64,000 nt of DNA from Citrobacter sp. Marseille-Q6884 (lineage in GTDB: Bacteria > Pseudomonadota > Gammaproteobacteria > Enterobacterales > Enterobacteriaceae). The DNA lies in contig NZ_CAMDRE010000002.1 of NCBI RefSeq assembly GCF_945906775.1, forward strand, positions 1,054,001-1,118,000, written 5' to 3'. The translations under genes and the position numbers were made by a program. Positions within the stretch are counted from its first letter, which is position 1; the number at the start of each line of letters is the position of its first letter. This document shows, piece after piece, positions 19,082 to 29,334 of the stretch. Below the pieces are notes generated by a model. The model was not told the origin of the DNA. It did not search any database and saw only the letters and a list, made by a program, of their open reading frames with translations.

Positions 19082-21760
19082 TTAAGCGGATTTCTTCGCT
19101 TTTTTCTCAGCTTTTGGCGCTGCAGCAGTTTCAGTTTTCGCGGCAGTTTCACCTTCGTTATACTCACGTCCGTAGAAGGTATCCAGCAGGATTTGCTTCA
19201 GTTCGGAGATCAGTGGGTAACGCGGGTTAGCACCGGTACACTGGTCGTCAAACGCGTCTTCAGACAGTTTGTCAACGTGTGCCAGGAAGTCAGCTTCCTG
19301 AACGCCAGCTTCACGGATAGACTTAGGAATACCCAGTTCAGCTTTGATTTCTTCCAGCCATGCCAGCAGTTTCTGGATTTTAGCCGCAGTACGGTCGCCC
19401 GGTGCGCTCAGACCCAGATGATCTGCGATTTCAGCGTAGCGACGACGTGCCTGCGGACGGTCGTACTGGCTAAATGCAGTCTGTTTGGTCGGGTTGTCGT
19501 TCGCGTTATAACGAATAACGTTGCTGATCAGCAGGGCGTTCGCCAGACCGTGAGGAATGTGGAACTGTGAACCCAGTTTGTGCGCCATTGAGTGACATAC
19601 ACCTAGGAAGGCGTTAGCGAACGCGATACCCGCGATGGTCGCTGCACTGTGAACACGCTCACGCGCTACCGGGTTCTTAGAACCTTCACGGTAGGACGCT
19701 GGCAGGTTTTCTTTCAGCAGTTTCAGCGCTTGCAGCGCCTGGCCGTCAGAGAATTCAGATGCCAGTACAGAAACGTAAGCTTCCAGAGCGTGAGTCACCG
19801 CATCCAGACCACCGAAAGCACACAGTGACTTCGGCATGTCCATGACCAGGTTAGCATCAACAATCGCCATATCTGGAGTCAGTGCGTAGTCTGCCAGCGG
19901 ATATTTCTGACCAGTTGCATCGTCGGTAACAACGGCGAACGGAGTGACTTCAGAACCGGTACCGGAAGTCGTGGTGACAGCGATCATTTTCGCTTTCACG
20001 CCCATTTTCGGGAACTTGTAGATACGTTTACGGATGTCCATAAAGCGCAGCGCCAGTTCTTCGAAGTGGGTTTCCGGGTGTTCGTACATTACCCACATGA
20101 TTTTCGCGGCGTCCATCGGGGAACCACCACCCAGTGCGATGATAACGTCTGGTTTGAAGGAGTTAGCCAGCTCAGCACCTTTGCGAACAACGCTCAGAGT
20201 CGGGTCAGCTTCAACTTCAAAGAACACTTCAGTTTCAACGCCAGCGGCTTTCAGAACAGAGGTGATCTGGTCAGCATAACCGTTGTTAAACAGGAAGCGG
20301 TCGGTCACGATCAGAGCACGTTTGTGACCATCGGTAATCACTTCATCCAGTGCGATTGGCAGTGAGCCACGACGGAAGTAGATAGATTTCGGAAGTTTGT
20401 GCCACAACATGTTTTCAGCTCGCTTAGCAACGGTTTTCTTGTTGATCAGGTGCTTAGGACCAACGTTTTCAGAGATGGAGTTACCACCCCAGGAACCACA
20501 ACCCAGAGTCAGGGAAGGTGCGAGTTTAAAGTTGTACAGGTCACCGATACCACCCTGAGATGCCGGGGTGTTGATCAGGATACGCGCAGTTTTCATCATT
20601 TGACCGAAGTAAGCGACGCGCTCTGGCTGGTTGTCCTGGTCGGTGTACAGGCAAGAGGTGTGACCGATACCGCCCATAGCAACCAGTTTTTCAGCTTTCT
20701 GCACAGCGTCTTCGAAATCTTTAGCACGATACATTGCCAGAGTCGGAGACAGTTTTTCGTGTGCAAACGGCTCGCTTTCGTCAACCACTTTAACTTCACC
20801 AATCAGAATCTTGGTGTTAGTCGGTACGGAGAAGCCTGCCAGTTCAGCGATTTTGTATGCCGGCTGACCGACGATTGCTGCGTTCAGTGCACCATTTTTC
20901 AGGATGATATCCTGAACGGCTTTCAGCTCTTTACCTTGCAGCATGTAGCCGCCGTGGCTAGCGAAACGTTCGCGAACGGCGTCATACACGGAATCAACCA
21001 CAACAACAGACTGCTCAGAAGCACAGATTACGCCGTTATCGAAGGTTTTAGACATCAGTACGGATGCAACAGCACGTTTAATATCAGCCGTTTCGTCGAT
21101 AACAACTGGAGTGTTACCTGCGCCTACGCCGATTGCTGGTTTACCGGAGCTGTATGCTGCTTTAACCATACCTGGACCACCGGTCGCAAGGATCAGGTTG
21201 ATGTCCGGGTGATGCATCAGCGCGTTGGACAGTTCAACGGAAGGTTGATCGATCCAGCCAATCAGGTCTTTCGGTGCACCAGCAGCGATAGCAGCTTGCA
21301 GAACGATGTCAGCCGCTTTGTTGGTTGCATCTTTAGCACGCGGATGTGGAGAGAAGATGATGGCGTTACGCGTCTTCAGGCTAATCAGTGACTTAAATAT
21401 AGCAGTTGACGTCGGGTTGGTCGTCGGGACGATACCACAAATAATACCAATCGGTTCAGCGATGGTGATGGTACCGAAAGTGTGGTCTTCAGCTAAGACA
21501 CCACAGGTTTTTTCATCTTTATACGCGTTATAGATGTATTCAGAAGCAAAGTGGTTTTTGATCACTTTATCTTCAACAATACCCATGCCGGATTCGGCAA
21601 CAGCCATTTTTGCGAGAGGAATTCGAGCATCTGCGGCAGCCAGAGCGGCGGCGCGGAAGATTTTGTCGACTTGTTCTTGAGTGAAACTGGCATATTCACG
21701 CTGGGCTTTTTTTACGCGCTCTACGAGTGCGTTAAGTTCAGCGACATTAGTAACAGCCAT
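19082..21760 (-). CDS. adhE: Bifunctional aldehyde-alcohol dehydrogenase AdhE
   Basis: 892 residues (E. coli 891). The N-terminal acetaldehyde dehydrogenase half has the catalytic Cys in NGVICASEQS (about 246). The C-terminal iron-dependent alcohol dehydrogenase half has the NAD-binding IALGGGSPMDAAK and the metal-binding AFANAFLGVCHSMAHKLG region. It converts acetyl-CoA to ethanol in fermentation and forms long spirosomes. Nitrate represses it through NarL in E. coli, linking it to the nar locus in this window. The C-terminal tail is Ala/Lys/Glu rich, as usual. Confidence 0.98.
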   Translation of the reverse strand: MAVTNVAELNALVERVKKAQREYASFTQEQVDKIFRAAALAAADARIPLAKMAVAESGMGIVEDKVIKNHFASEYIYNAYKDEKTCGVLAEDHTFGTITIAEPIGIICGIVPTTNPTSTAIFKSLISLKTRNAIIFSPHPRAKDATNKAADIVLQAAIAAGAPKDLIGWIDQPSVELSNALMHHPDINLILATGGPGMVKAAYSSGKPAIGVGAGNTPVVIDETADIKRAVASVLMSKTFDNGVICASEQSVVVVDSVYDAVRERFASHGGYMLQGKELKAVQDIILKNGALNAAIVGQPAYKIAELAGFSVPTNTKILIGEVKVVDESEPFAHEKLSPTLAMYRAKDFEDAVQKAEKLVAMGGIGHTSCLYTDQDNQPERVAYFGQMMKTARILINTPASQGGIGDLYNFKLAPSLTLGCGSWGGNSISENVGPKHLINKKTVAKRAENMLWHKLPKSIYFRRGSLPIALDEVITDGHKRALIVTDRFLFNNGYADQITSVLKAAGVETEVFFEVEADPTLSVVRKGAELANSFKPDVIIALGGGSPMDAAKIMWVMYEHPETHFEELALRFMDIRKRIYKFPKMGVKAKMIAVTTTSGTGSEVTPFAVVTDDATGQKYPLADYALTPDMAIVDANLVMDMPKSLCAFGGLDAVTHALEAYVSVLASEFSDGQALQALKLLKENLPASYREGSKNPVARERVHSAATIAGIAFANAFLGVCHSMAHKLGSQFHIPHGLANALLISNVIRYNANDNPTKQTAFSQYDRPQARRRYAEIADHLGLSAPGDRTAAKIQKLLAWLEEIKAELGIPKSIREAGVQEADFLAHVDKLSEDAFDDQCTGANPRYPLISELKQILLDTFYGREYNEGETAAKTETAAAPKAEKKAKKSA

Positions 21761-22248
21761 AATGCTCTCCTGATAATGTTAAACTTTTTTAGTAAATCAT
21801 CTGCTCGATACGAGAGTATAGACAGATCGACGAAAATTTGTATAACGTTTTGAAAATCAAACGGTTAATTAACGCCCACTTTACTTTGATTTACTAAAAG
21901 AGCTTATACGCTAGCGCCAGTTAACTCTAACGCGTTACTTCCAGGTGGCGTAAGCAAGATTACTCACTTCTGAGTAGTAATTGCGTGATCCAGATCAAAT
22001 TTACGCAAAGCTGACACCTTTCAGCAGGCCCTTTTAGCGTTTATTGGTAAGTGTTAATAAATTGAGGTGGTGAATAAGGATAACATTAGCATATTTAATA
22101 CATATTGATAACACCGAGAAAGGGTAGAGAGTTTATACACATATATGCAGATAGAAGGTGAACTATGCTGCCAAAAGGCGTATCTTCAGCGCGGTTTTAA
22201 TCACTTTTTATGACTCATTTTTATCCGGCTAACGCTTCGGAGCTAACC
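21761..22248. promoter_or_regulatory. adhE long leader and adhE-ychE divergent region
   Basis: 488 bp without a gene, consistent with the long untranslated leader of adhE. An inverted repeat TACTCA / TGAGTA at 21961-21976 resembles NarL heptamer halves. GTGAT-CCAG-ATCAA at 21985-21998 is a near-perfect FNR/CRP-type palindrome. Either could mediate oxygen, nitrate or catabolite control; only the sequences are certain. The end of the region carries the ychE ribosome site (GGAG at 22239-22242). Confidence 0.5.
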
Positions 22249-22896
22249 GTGATCCAAACGCTATTTGATTTTCCTGTTTATTTTAAGTTTTTCATTGGGT
22301 TATTTGCATTAGTCAACCCGGTGGGGATCATCCCCGTCTTTATTAGCATGACCAGCTACCAAACGGCTGCGGCGCGCAATAAAACAAACCTTACAGCCAA
22401 CCTGTCAGTCGCGATCATTTTGTGGACATCATTGTTCCTTGGTGACGGTATTCTGCAACTCTTTGGTATCTCAATCGATTCATTCCGTATTGCCGGCGGT
22501 ATTCTGGTGGTGACGATTGCGATGTCGATGATCAGCGGAAAACTTGGGGAAGATAAGCAGAACAAACAGGAAAAATCAGAAACTGCCATACGTGAAAGTA
22601 TTGGTGTTGTTCCGCTGGCATTACCGCTGATGGCGGGGCCAGGGGCGATCAGTTCGACTATCGTCTGGGGAACGCGCTATCACAGTGCGATAAACCTGTT
22701 CGGTTTCTTTGTTGCGATTGCGCTGTTTGCCTTATGTTGTTGGGGGCTGTTTCGCATGGCGCCCTGGTTGGTTCGTCTGTTGGGGCAAACCGGTATCAAC
22801 GTCATTACGCGTATTATGGGGTTATTGCTGATGGCATTAGGTATCGAATTCATTGTTACCGGGATCAAATCCATTTTCCCAGGTCTGCTGACCTAA
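22249..22896 (+). CDS. ychE: MarC-family integral membrane protein YchE
   Basis: 215 residues with about six hydrophobic helices (UPF0056/MarC family); the function is not known. I chose the GTG at 22249 (VIQTLFDFPVYFKF), seven bases after GGAG, because it gives the E. coli length. An ATG thirteen codons upstream (22210) is in frame but has no good ribosome site, so it is the alternative start. A clear terminator follows. Confidence 0.9.
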   Translation: MIQTLFDFPVYFKFFIGLFALVNPVGIIPVFISMTSYQTAAARNKTNLTANLSVAIILWTSLFLGDGILQLFGISIDSFRIAGGILVVTIAMSMISGKLGEDKQNKQEKSETAIRESIGVVPLALPLMAGPGAISSTIVWGTRYHSAINLFGFFVAIALFALCCWGLFRMAPWLVRLLGQTGINVITRIMGLLLMALGIEFIVTGIKSIFPGLLT

Positions 22897-22914
22897 CAAA
22901 CAGGTTTACCGCAC

Positions 22915-22943
22915 ACGGAGCTGGGAACAGCTCCGTTTTTTTT
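22915..22943 (+). terminator. ychE terminator
   Basis: ACGGAGCTG (22915-22923) pairs with CAGCTCCGT (22928-22936) around GGAA, followed by eight T residues. Confidence 0.92.
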
Positions 22944-23667
22944 CATTATCAGTAAAACTTCTCACGAAAGTTGAAAATTGTCATTGAAATACGAAAAGCT
23001 TCTGAACGTCATATCACATATTATCCGTTGATTTAAAAGATAATTGTTTTTTCATCTGCATGCGCTAACACAGAAGACACTGTTATTTTATTAACATCAT
23101 ACTCTGGGGCTTGCTGAAGGATTATCGAAATGTTATTAGTTATTTCAACGTCGATTTTAGATGAATGTGCTAATTAATAATCAATTGTTAAATTTATGTG
23201 CACTTTGACGCAGTGTGGGTATCGGACAGGGTAACCACCGTCGGTGTTGACATAGCTTGTTGATTTTAATGGTTTTAATATAAAAATAGCTCTGTTCTCG
23301 CCTCTTCTTTGTGAGATTTTTTTTCGATAAAAGAGAATTGGTTAACAAATTTGCAAAATGTATTGGCGGTTAAGAAACGCATTTGATACTTTCCGGCCAG
23401 GTATTTTGCAGAAGATTTCACGCTGATGAGAATCGTTTTCAATTAGCTTCTCTCCGCAGAATAATAGCGTGCTTCCGGCAGGGGAGGTACGTAGAGAATC
23501 GACGCAAGGCGGTCATACGAATCGCCAGAATAAATAAAGTCGGTGATAGCAAGCAGTAAACAATAACGACCTGACAGCAGAAAATCTCCGGTGCTGGACA
23601 GGAATCCGAACAGGATTAACAGTCTGGTTAAAAAGCCAGCTAATAATAATGAGGGAGTACAAACACA
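22944..23667 (+). promoter_or_regulatory. oppA upstream region
   Basis: 724 bp without a gene. It is AT-rich up to about 23380 and more balanced near oppA. It holds the opp promoter and a long leader. In E. coli this region is the site of Lrp repression, and the sRNA GcvB blocks translation by pairing at the oppA start. Here the start region is TGAGGGAGTACAAACACAATG, compatible with GcvB pairing, but I cannot verify the duplex. Confidence 0.5.
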
Positions 23668-25299
23668 ATGACTAACATCACTAAAAAAAGTTTGGTAGCT
23701 GCGGGGATCCTAACTGCGCTCGTTGCGGGTAATGTTGCAACGGCGGCTGTTGTACCTGCAGGCGTGCAGCTTGCTGAGAAGCAGACGCTGGTGCGTAATA
23801 ATGGTTCGGAAGTTCAGTCACTCGATCCGCATAAAATCGAAGGCGTACCAGAATCCAACATTAACCGCGATTTGTTTGAAGGATTATTAATCAGTGACGT
23901 TGACGGCAAACCATCGCCTGGCGTCGCTGAAAAATGGGAAAATAAAGATTTTAAAGTCTGGACATTCCATCTGCGTAAAGACGCAAAATGGTCTGACGGC
24001 ACGCCGGTTACCGCTGAAGATTTCGTTTACAGCTGGCAACGTCTGGCTAATCCGAATACCGCTTCACCGTACGCCAGTTATTTGCAGTACGGTCATATTG
24101 TCAATATTGATGATATTATCGCCGGTAAAAAGCCAGTCACCGATCTCGGTGTAAAAGCGATTGATGACCATACTTTTGAAGTTACCCTCAGCGAACCGGT
24201 TCCTTATTTCTATAAACTGCTTGTTCACTCCTCCGTTTCCCCGGTACCTAAAGCCGTTGTTGAAAAATTTGGCGATAAATGGACTCAGCCAGCAAACATC
24301 GTTTCTAATGGTTCATACAAACTGAAAGACTGGGTTGTCAACGAGCGTATCGTGCTTGAGCGTAATACCAATTACTGGGACAACGCTAAAACCGTGATTA
24401 ACCAGGTAACCTACCTGCCAATTTCCTCTGAAGTGACTGACGTTAACCGCTATCGCAGTGGTGAAATCGACATGACCTATAACAACATGCCGATTGAGTT
24501 ATTCCAGAAGCTTAAGAAAGAGATCCCGAACGAAGTTCACGTTGATCCGTATCTGTGTACCTACTATTACGAAATTAATAACCAGAAAGCACCGTTCAAC
24601 GATGTGCGTGTTCGTACTGCCCTGAAGCTGGCGCTGGATCGTGACATTATCGTCAACAAAGTGAAAAACCAGGGCGATCTGCCGGCATACAGCTTTACGC
24701 CTCCGTATACCGATGGCGCGAAACTGGTAGAGCCAGAGTGGTTCAAGTGGTCACAGGAAAAACGTAACGAAGAAGCGAAAAAACTGCTGGCTGAAGCGGG
24801 TTATACCGCTGAAAAACCGTTAACCTTCGATTTGCTGTATAACACTTCCGATCTGCATAAAAAGCTGGCTATCGCTGCGGCCTCTATCTGGAAGAAAAAC
24901 CTGGGCGCAAATGTGAAGCTGGAAAACCAGGAATGGAAAACATTCCTCGATACGCGTCACCAGGGGAATTATGATGTTTCGCGTGCGGGTTGGTGTGCAG
25001 ATTACAACGAACCGACTTCCTTCCTGAACATGGTGCTGTCAGACAGCTCCAACAACACCGTTCACTATAAGAGCCCTGCATTTGACAAGCTGATTGCAGA
25101 TACCCTGAAAGTGACCGACGAAGCGCAGCGCAGCGAGCTGTATTCGAAGGCAGAGCAGCAGTTGGATAAAGACTCTGCGATTGTGCCGGTTTATTACTAC
25201 GTCAACGCCCGTCTGGTGAAACCATGGGTCGGCGGATATTCCGGTAAAGACCCGATGGATAATATCCACGTGAAAGACTTGTATATTATCAAGCATTAA
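23668..25299 (+). CDS. oppA: Periplasmic oligopeptide-binding protein OppA
   Basis: 543 residues. A Sec signal peptide ends near residue 26 (GNVATA, then AVVPAG). The mature protein is a class C solute-binding protein of the SBP_bac_5 family with the signature AEDFVYSWQR and the characteristic RNNGSEVQSLDPHKIEG start. OppA binds 2-5-residue peptides with little side-chain preference and delivers them to OppBCDF; it also recycles murein peptides with MppA. The signal region differs more from E. coli than the rest does. Confidence 0.97.
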   Translation: MTNITKKSLVAAGILTALVAGNVATAAVVPAGVQLAEKQTLVRNNGSEVQSLDPHKIEGVPESNINRDLFEGLLISDVDGKPSPGVAEKWENKDFKVWTFHLRKDAKWSDGTPVTAEDFVYSWQRLANPNTASPYASYLQYGHIVNIDDIIAGKKPVTDLGVKAIDDHTFEVTLSEPVPYFYKLLVHSSVSPVPKAVVEKFGDKWTQPANIVSNGSYKLKDWVVNERIVLERNTNYWDNAKTVINQVTYLPISSEVTDVNRYRSGEIDMTYNNMPIELFQKLKKEIPNEVHVDPYLCTYYYEINNQKAPFNDVRVRTALKLALDRDIIVNKVKNQGDLPAYSFTPPYTDGAKLVEPEWFKWSQEKRNEEAKKLLAEAGYTAEKPLTFDLLYNTSDLHKKLAIAAASIWKKNLGANVKLENQEWKTFLDTRHQGNYDVSRAGWCADYNEPTSFLNMVLSDSSNNTVHYKSPAFDKLIADTLKVTDEAQRSELYSKAEQQLDKDSAIVPVYYYVNARLVKPWVGGYSGKDPMDNIHVKDLYIIKH

Positions 25300-25308
25300 T
25301 GGCAAGAC

Positions 25309-25332
25309 GTGGGGCAATTCATTTTGCCCCAC
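25309..25332 (+). terminator. oppA-oppB intercistronic hairpin
   Basis: GTGGGGCAA (25309-25317) pairs with TTGCCCCAC (25324-25332). The following T-run is short (GTGTCTTTTT). It is likely a partial terminator or mRNA-stabilising hairpin that keeps OppA made in excess over the membrane parts. Confidence 0.75.
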
Positions 25333-25418
25333 AGTGTCTTTTTCATCGAACTATAAAACCTCTTTGACAGCACATCTGGTGAAAGAGGTATAAAGGCACA
25401 CGCCAGAAGGTACGGGCA

Positions 25419-26339
25419 ATGTTAAAATTCATATTACGCCGCTGTCTGGAAGCGATTCCGACGCTGTTTATTCTTATTACAATTTCATTCTTTATGATGC
25501 GCCTTGCGCCGGGAAGTCCTTTCACCGGTGAGCGTGCGTTACCGCCAGAGGTTCTGGCGAATATTGAAGCGAAATACCATCTTAATGATCCTATCTCGAC
25601 GCAGTACTTCAGCTATCTGAAGCAGTTGGCGCACGGTGATTTTGGTCCTTCATTTAAATATAAAGACTACACGGTTAACGACCTGGTTGCCTCCAGCTTT
25701 CCCGTTTCTGCGAAACTGGGTGCTGCGGCCTTTCTCCTGGCGGTTGTTATCGGTGTGAGTGCCGGCGTGATTGCCGCGTTGAAGCAAAATACACGCTGGG
25801 ATTACACGGTAATGGGGGTGGCAATGACCGGGGTGGTGATACCCAGTTTTGTTGTCGCGCCCTTATTGGTCATGATATTTGCAATAACGTTGAAATGGCT
25901 ACCCGGTGGTGGCTGGAACGGCGGGGCGCTGAAATTTATGATCCTGCCGATGGTGGCATTATCACTCGCGTATATCGCCAGTATCGCCCGTATCACCCGC
26001 GGGTCGATGATTGAGGTGCTGCACTCTAACTTTATTCGTACCGCACGTGCGAAAGGGTTGCCGATGCGGCGGATCATTTTCCGCCATGCGCTGAAGCCTG
26101 CATTGCTGCCTGTGCTGTCCTATATGGGTCCGGCGTTCGTCGGCATTATTACCGGTTCAATGGTTATTGAAACCATCTATGGATTACCGGGTATTGGGCA
26201 GTTGTTCGTCAATGGCGCATTGAACCGTGACTACTCGTTGGTGTTGAGTCTGACCATTCTGGTGGGGACGCTGACCATCGTGTTTAATGCGATTGTCGAT
26301 GTGCTGTACGCCGTTATCGACCCGAAAATTCGTTACTGA
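25419..26339 (+). CDS. oppB: Oligopeptide ABC transporter permease OppB
   Basis: 306 residues, six membrane helices, binding-protein-dependent permease fold. The EAA loop that contacts the ATPases is visible (RTARAKGLPMRRIIFRHALKPALLP, about residues 206-230). It pairs with OppC to form the inner-membrane channel. It starts 119 bp after oppA and lies 14 bp before oppC, in the opp operon. Confidence 0.96.
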   Translation: MLKFILRRCLEAIPTLFILITISFFMMRLAPGSPFTGERALPPEVLANIEAKYHLNDPISTQYFSYLKQLAHGDFGPSFKYKDYTVNDLVASSFPVSAKLGAAAFLLAVVIGVSAGVIAALKQNTRWDYTVMGVAMTGVVIPSFVVAPLLVMIFAITLKWLPGGGWNGGALKFMILPMVALSLAYIASIARITRGSMIEVLHSNFIRTARAKGLPMRRIIFRHALKPALLPVLSYMGPAFVGIITGSMVIETIYGLPGIGQLFVNGALNRDYSLVLSLTILVGTLTIVFNAIVDVLYAVIDPKIRY

Positions 26340-26353
26340 TACTGGAGCTCGCT

Positions 26354-27262
26354 ATGATGTTAAGTAAGAAAAACAGCGAGGCACTGGAGAATTTCAGTGA
26401 AAAGCTGGAGGTTGAAGGTCGTAGCCTTTGGCAGGATGCTCGTCGACGCTTTATGCATAACCGTGCGGCGGTAGCAAGCCTGGTGGTACTGGTCATCATC
26501 GCACTATTTGTGACGCTGGCCCCCATGCTGTCGCAATTTACCTACTTCGATACCGACTGGGGAATGATGTCCAGCGCGCCGGATACGGAATCCGGGCACT
26601 ATTTCGGTACTGACTCATCCGGGCGTGACCTGCTGGTGCGTGTCGCGATTGGCGGGCGAATTTCGCTGATGGTCGGGATTGCGGCAGCGCTGGTGGCGGT
26701 GATTGTCGGGACGCTGTACGGATCGCTGTCGGGTTATCTGGGCGGTAAAATCGACTCGGTGATGATGCGCCTGCTGGAAATTCTTAACTCCTTCCCGTTC
26801 ATGTTCTTCGTGATTTTGCTGGTGACCTTCTTTGGGCAAAACATCCTGCTGATTTTCGTGGCGATCGGCATGGTTTCCTGGCTGGACATGGCGCGTATCG
26901 TACGTGGTCAAACCCTTAGCCTGAAGCGTAAAGAGTTTATCGAAGCAGCACAGGTTGGCGGGGTGTCTACGGTGCGTATCGTTATCCGTCACATTGTGCC
27001 AAACGTGCTCGGCGTGGTGGTGGTGTATGCGTCTCTGTTAGTGCCAAGCATGATTCTGTTTGAATCCTTCCTGAGCTTCCTTGGTTTAGGTACCCAGGAG
27101 CCGTTAAGCAGTTGGGGCGCGCTATTGAGCGATGGTGCCAACTCGATGGAAGTATCGCCGTGGTTGCTGCTGTTCCCGGCAGGTTTCCTGGTGGTCACTT
27201 TGTTCTGTTTTAACTTTATTGGCGATGGCCTGCGTGATGCCCTCGACCCGAAAGACCGTTAA
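26354..27262 (+). CDS. oppC: Oligopeptide ABC transporter permease OppC
   Basis: 302 residues. An N-terminal cytoplasmic segment precedes the first membrane helix (about 39-60). The transmembrane core has the EAA loop EAAQVGGVSTVRIVIRHIVPN, typical of the DppC/OppC family. It forms the second half of the peptide channel. It is 11 bp from oppD. Confidence 0.96.
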   Translation: MMLSKKNSEALENFSEKLEVEGRSLWQDARRRFMHNRAAVASLVVLVIIALFVTLAPMLSQFTYFDTDWGMMSSAPDTESGHYFGTDSSGRDLLVRVAIGGRISLMVGIAAALVAVIVGTLYGSLSGYLGGKIDSVMMRLLEILNSFPFMFFVILLVTFFGQNILLIFVAIGMVSWLDMARIVRGQTLSLKRKEFIEAAQVGGVSTVRIVIRHIVPNVLGVVVVYASLLVPSMILFESFLSFLGLGTQEPLSSWGALLSDGANSMEVSPWLLLFPAGFLVVTLFCFNFIGDGLRDALDPKDR

Positions 27263-27273
27263 GGAGTGCAGCC

Positions 27274-28287
27274 ATGAGCGTAATTGAAACCTCAACCGCG
27301 CCGCTCGCGCAACAACAGGCTAACGCACTGCTGAACGTTAAAGATCTTCGCGTGACCTTTGAAACCCCTGATGGCGATGTCACTGCGGTAAACGATCTGA
27401 ACTTTTCGCTGCGTGCCGGTGAAACGCTGGGTATTGTGGGTGAATCCGGTTCAGGAAAATCGCAAACTGCGTTTGCCCTGATGGGGCTGCTGGCGGCCAA
27501 TGGCCGTATCGGTGGATCTGCGACGTTTAACGGACGTGAAATTCTGAATTTACCTGAGCGCGAGCTGAACAAGCTGCGTGCTGAGCAAATTTCGATGATC
27601 TTTCAGGACCCCATGACCTCACTAAACCCGTATATGCGGGTTGGAGAGCAGTTAATGGAAGTGCTGATGTTGCATAAAGGCATGAGTAAAGCCGAAGCGT
27701 TTGAAGAGTCGGTCAAAATGCTGGACGCAGTCAAAATGCCGGAAGCGCGTAAGCGCATGAAGATGTACCCGCATGAGTTTTCCGGCGGTATGCGTCAGCG
27801 TGTCATGATTGCAATGGCGCTACTTTGTCGTCCGAAACTTCTGATCGCCGATGAGCCTACAACCGCACTGGATGTGACGGTTCAGGCGCAAATTATGACG
27901 CTGTTGAATGAACTGAAAAGTGAATTCAATACCGCGATTATTATGATTACGCATGATTTGGGTGTGGTCGCCGGGATTTGCGACAAAGTTCTGGTGATGT
28001 ATGCCGGTCGCACCATGGAATACGGCAGCGCGCGCGATGTCTTTTATAAGCCTGTTCATCCGTATTCTATCGGTTTGCTCAGTGCGGTACCTCGTCTGGA
28101 TGCCGAAGGCGAAGAGATGCTGACTATCCCGGGTAATCCGCCAAACCTGTTGCGTTTGCCGAAAGGATGTCCGTTCCAGCCTCGTTGCCCGCATGCGATG
28201 GAAATCTGTAGCAGTGCTCCGCCACTGGAAGAGTTTAGCCCGGGCCGACTGCGCGCCTGCTTTAAACCGGTGGAGGAACTGTTATGA
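27274..28287 (+). CDS. oppD: Oligopeptide ABC transporter ATPase OppD
   Basis: 337 residues. Walker A is GESGSGKS, the ABC signature is FSGGMRQR, Walker B is LLIADEPTTALD and the switch His is in MITHDLG. The C-terminal oligopeptide-transporter extension carries cysteines (CPFQPRCPHAMEIC) that bind an iron-sulfur cluster in related importers. With OppF it powers import. Its stop overlaps the oppF start (ATGA, 28284-28287). Confidence 0.97.
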   Translation: MSVIETSTAPLAQQQANALLNVKDLRVTFETPDGDVTAVNDLNFSLRAGETLGIVGESGSGKSQTAFALMGLLAANGRIGGSATFNGREILNLPERELNKLRAEQISMIFQDPMTSLNPYMRVGEQLMEVLMLHKGMSKAEAFEESVKMLDAVKMPEARKRMKMYPHEFSGGMRQRVMIAMALLCRPKLLIADEPTTALDVTVQAQIMTLLNELKSEFNTAIIMITHDLGVVAGICDKVLVMYAGRTMEYGSARDVFYKPVHPYSIGLLSAVPRLDAEGEEMLTIPGNPPNLLRLPKGCPFQPRCPHAMEICSSAPPLEEFSPGRLRACFKPVEELL

Positions 28288-29288
28288 CAGCGGTGACTGA
28301 ACAACGTAAAGTACTTCTCGAAATCGCTGACCTTAAAGTCCATTTCGATATCAAAGACGGCAAGCAGTGGTTTTGGCAGCCGTCGAAAACCCTGAAAGCG
28401 GTTGATGGCGTAACGCTGCGACTGTATGAAGGTGAAACGTTAGGCGTGGTGGGCGAGTCGGGCTGCGGTAAATCGACCTTTGCGCGGGCGATTATCGGTC
28501 TGGTGAAAGCCACCGACGGTAAGGTTGCCTGGCTGGGCAAAGATCTGTTGGGAATGAAACCGGATGAATGGCGGGACGTTCGCAGCGATATTCAGATGAT
28601 TTTCCAGGACCCGCTGGCATCGTTAAACCCGCGTATGACCATCGGTGAAATTATTGCCGAGCCGTTGCGTACCTATCATCCTGGTCTGCCAGGTCAGGAA
28701 GTGCGTGACCGTGTGAAGGCGATGATGATGAAAGTGGGGTTGCTGCCAAACCTGATTAACCGCTATCCGCATGAGTTTTCAGGTGGACAGTGCCAGCGTA
28801 TCGGTATTGCTCGCGCACTGATTCTTGAACCGAAGCTGATCATTTGCGATGAACCGGTTTCCGCACTGGATGTGTCGATCCAGGCGCAGGTGGTTAACCT
28901 GTTGCAACAACTACAGCGTGAAATGGGATTATCGTTAATCTTTATTGCGCACGATTTGGCGGTGGTTAAACATATCTCCGATCGCGTGCTGGTGATGTAT
29001 CTGGGGCATGCGGTGGAGTTGGGGACGTACGATGAGGTGTATCATCATCCTCTGCATCCTTACACCAAAGCCCTGATGTCCGCGGTGCCGATCCCCGATC
29101 CTGATCTGGAAAAGAATAAAACAATCCAGTTGCTGGAAGGTGAACTGCCGTCCCCCATTAACCCTCCGTCTGGCTGTGTGTTCCGTACACGCTGTCCGAT
29201 AGCCGGGCCGGAATGCGCGAAAACGCGGCCGGTTCTTGAGGGAAGTTTCCGACATGCTGTTTCCTGCCTGAAAGTAGACCCGCTATAA
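28284..29288 (+). CDS. oppF: Oligopeptide ABC transporter ATPase OppF
   Basis: 334 residues. Walker A GESGCGKST, signature FSGGQCQR, Walker B LIICDEPVSALD, switch His in FIAHDLAV. The C-terminal extension has the CVFRTRCPIAGPEC cysteine motif. It is the partner ATPase of OppD and last gene of the operon, closed by a hairpin terminator. Confidence 0.97.
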   Translation: MTAVTEQRKVLLEIADLKVHFDIKDGKQWFWQPSKTLKAVDGVTLRLYEGETLGVVGESGCGKSTFARAIIGLVKATDGKVAWLGKDLLGMKPDEWRDVRSDIQMIFQDPLASLNPRMTIGEIIAEPLRTYHPGLPGQEVRDRVKAMMMKVGLLPNLINRYPHEFSGGQCQRIGIARALILEPKLIICDEPVSALDVSIQAQVVNLLQQLQREMGLSLIFIAHDLAVVKHISDRVLVMYLGHAVELGTYDEVYHHPLHPYTKALMSAVPIPDPDLEKNKTIQLLEGELPSPINPPSGCVFRTRCPIAGPECAKTRPVLEGSFRHAVSCLKVDPL

Positions 29289-29293
29289 TCGTG

Positions 29294-29318
29294 AGGGCTG
29301 ACATTCGTCAGCCCTTCT
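29294..29318 (+). terminator. opp operon terminator
   Basis: AGGGCTGAC (29294-29302) pairs with GTCAGCCCT (29307-29315) around ATTC, followed by TCTTTCT. Confidence 0.88.
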
Positions 29319-29334
29319 TTCTGGTGAGGTTAAT

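Noticed and set aside
20399..21391. 330-codon plus-strand frame inside adhE
   Set aside because: Mirror frame produced by the strong codon bias of adhE; adhE itself is certain.
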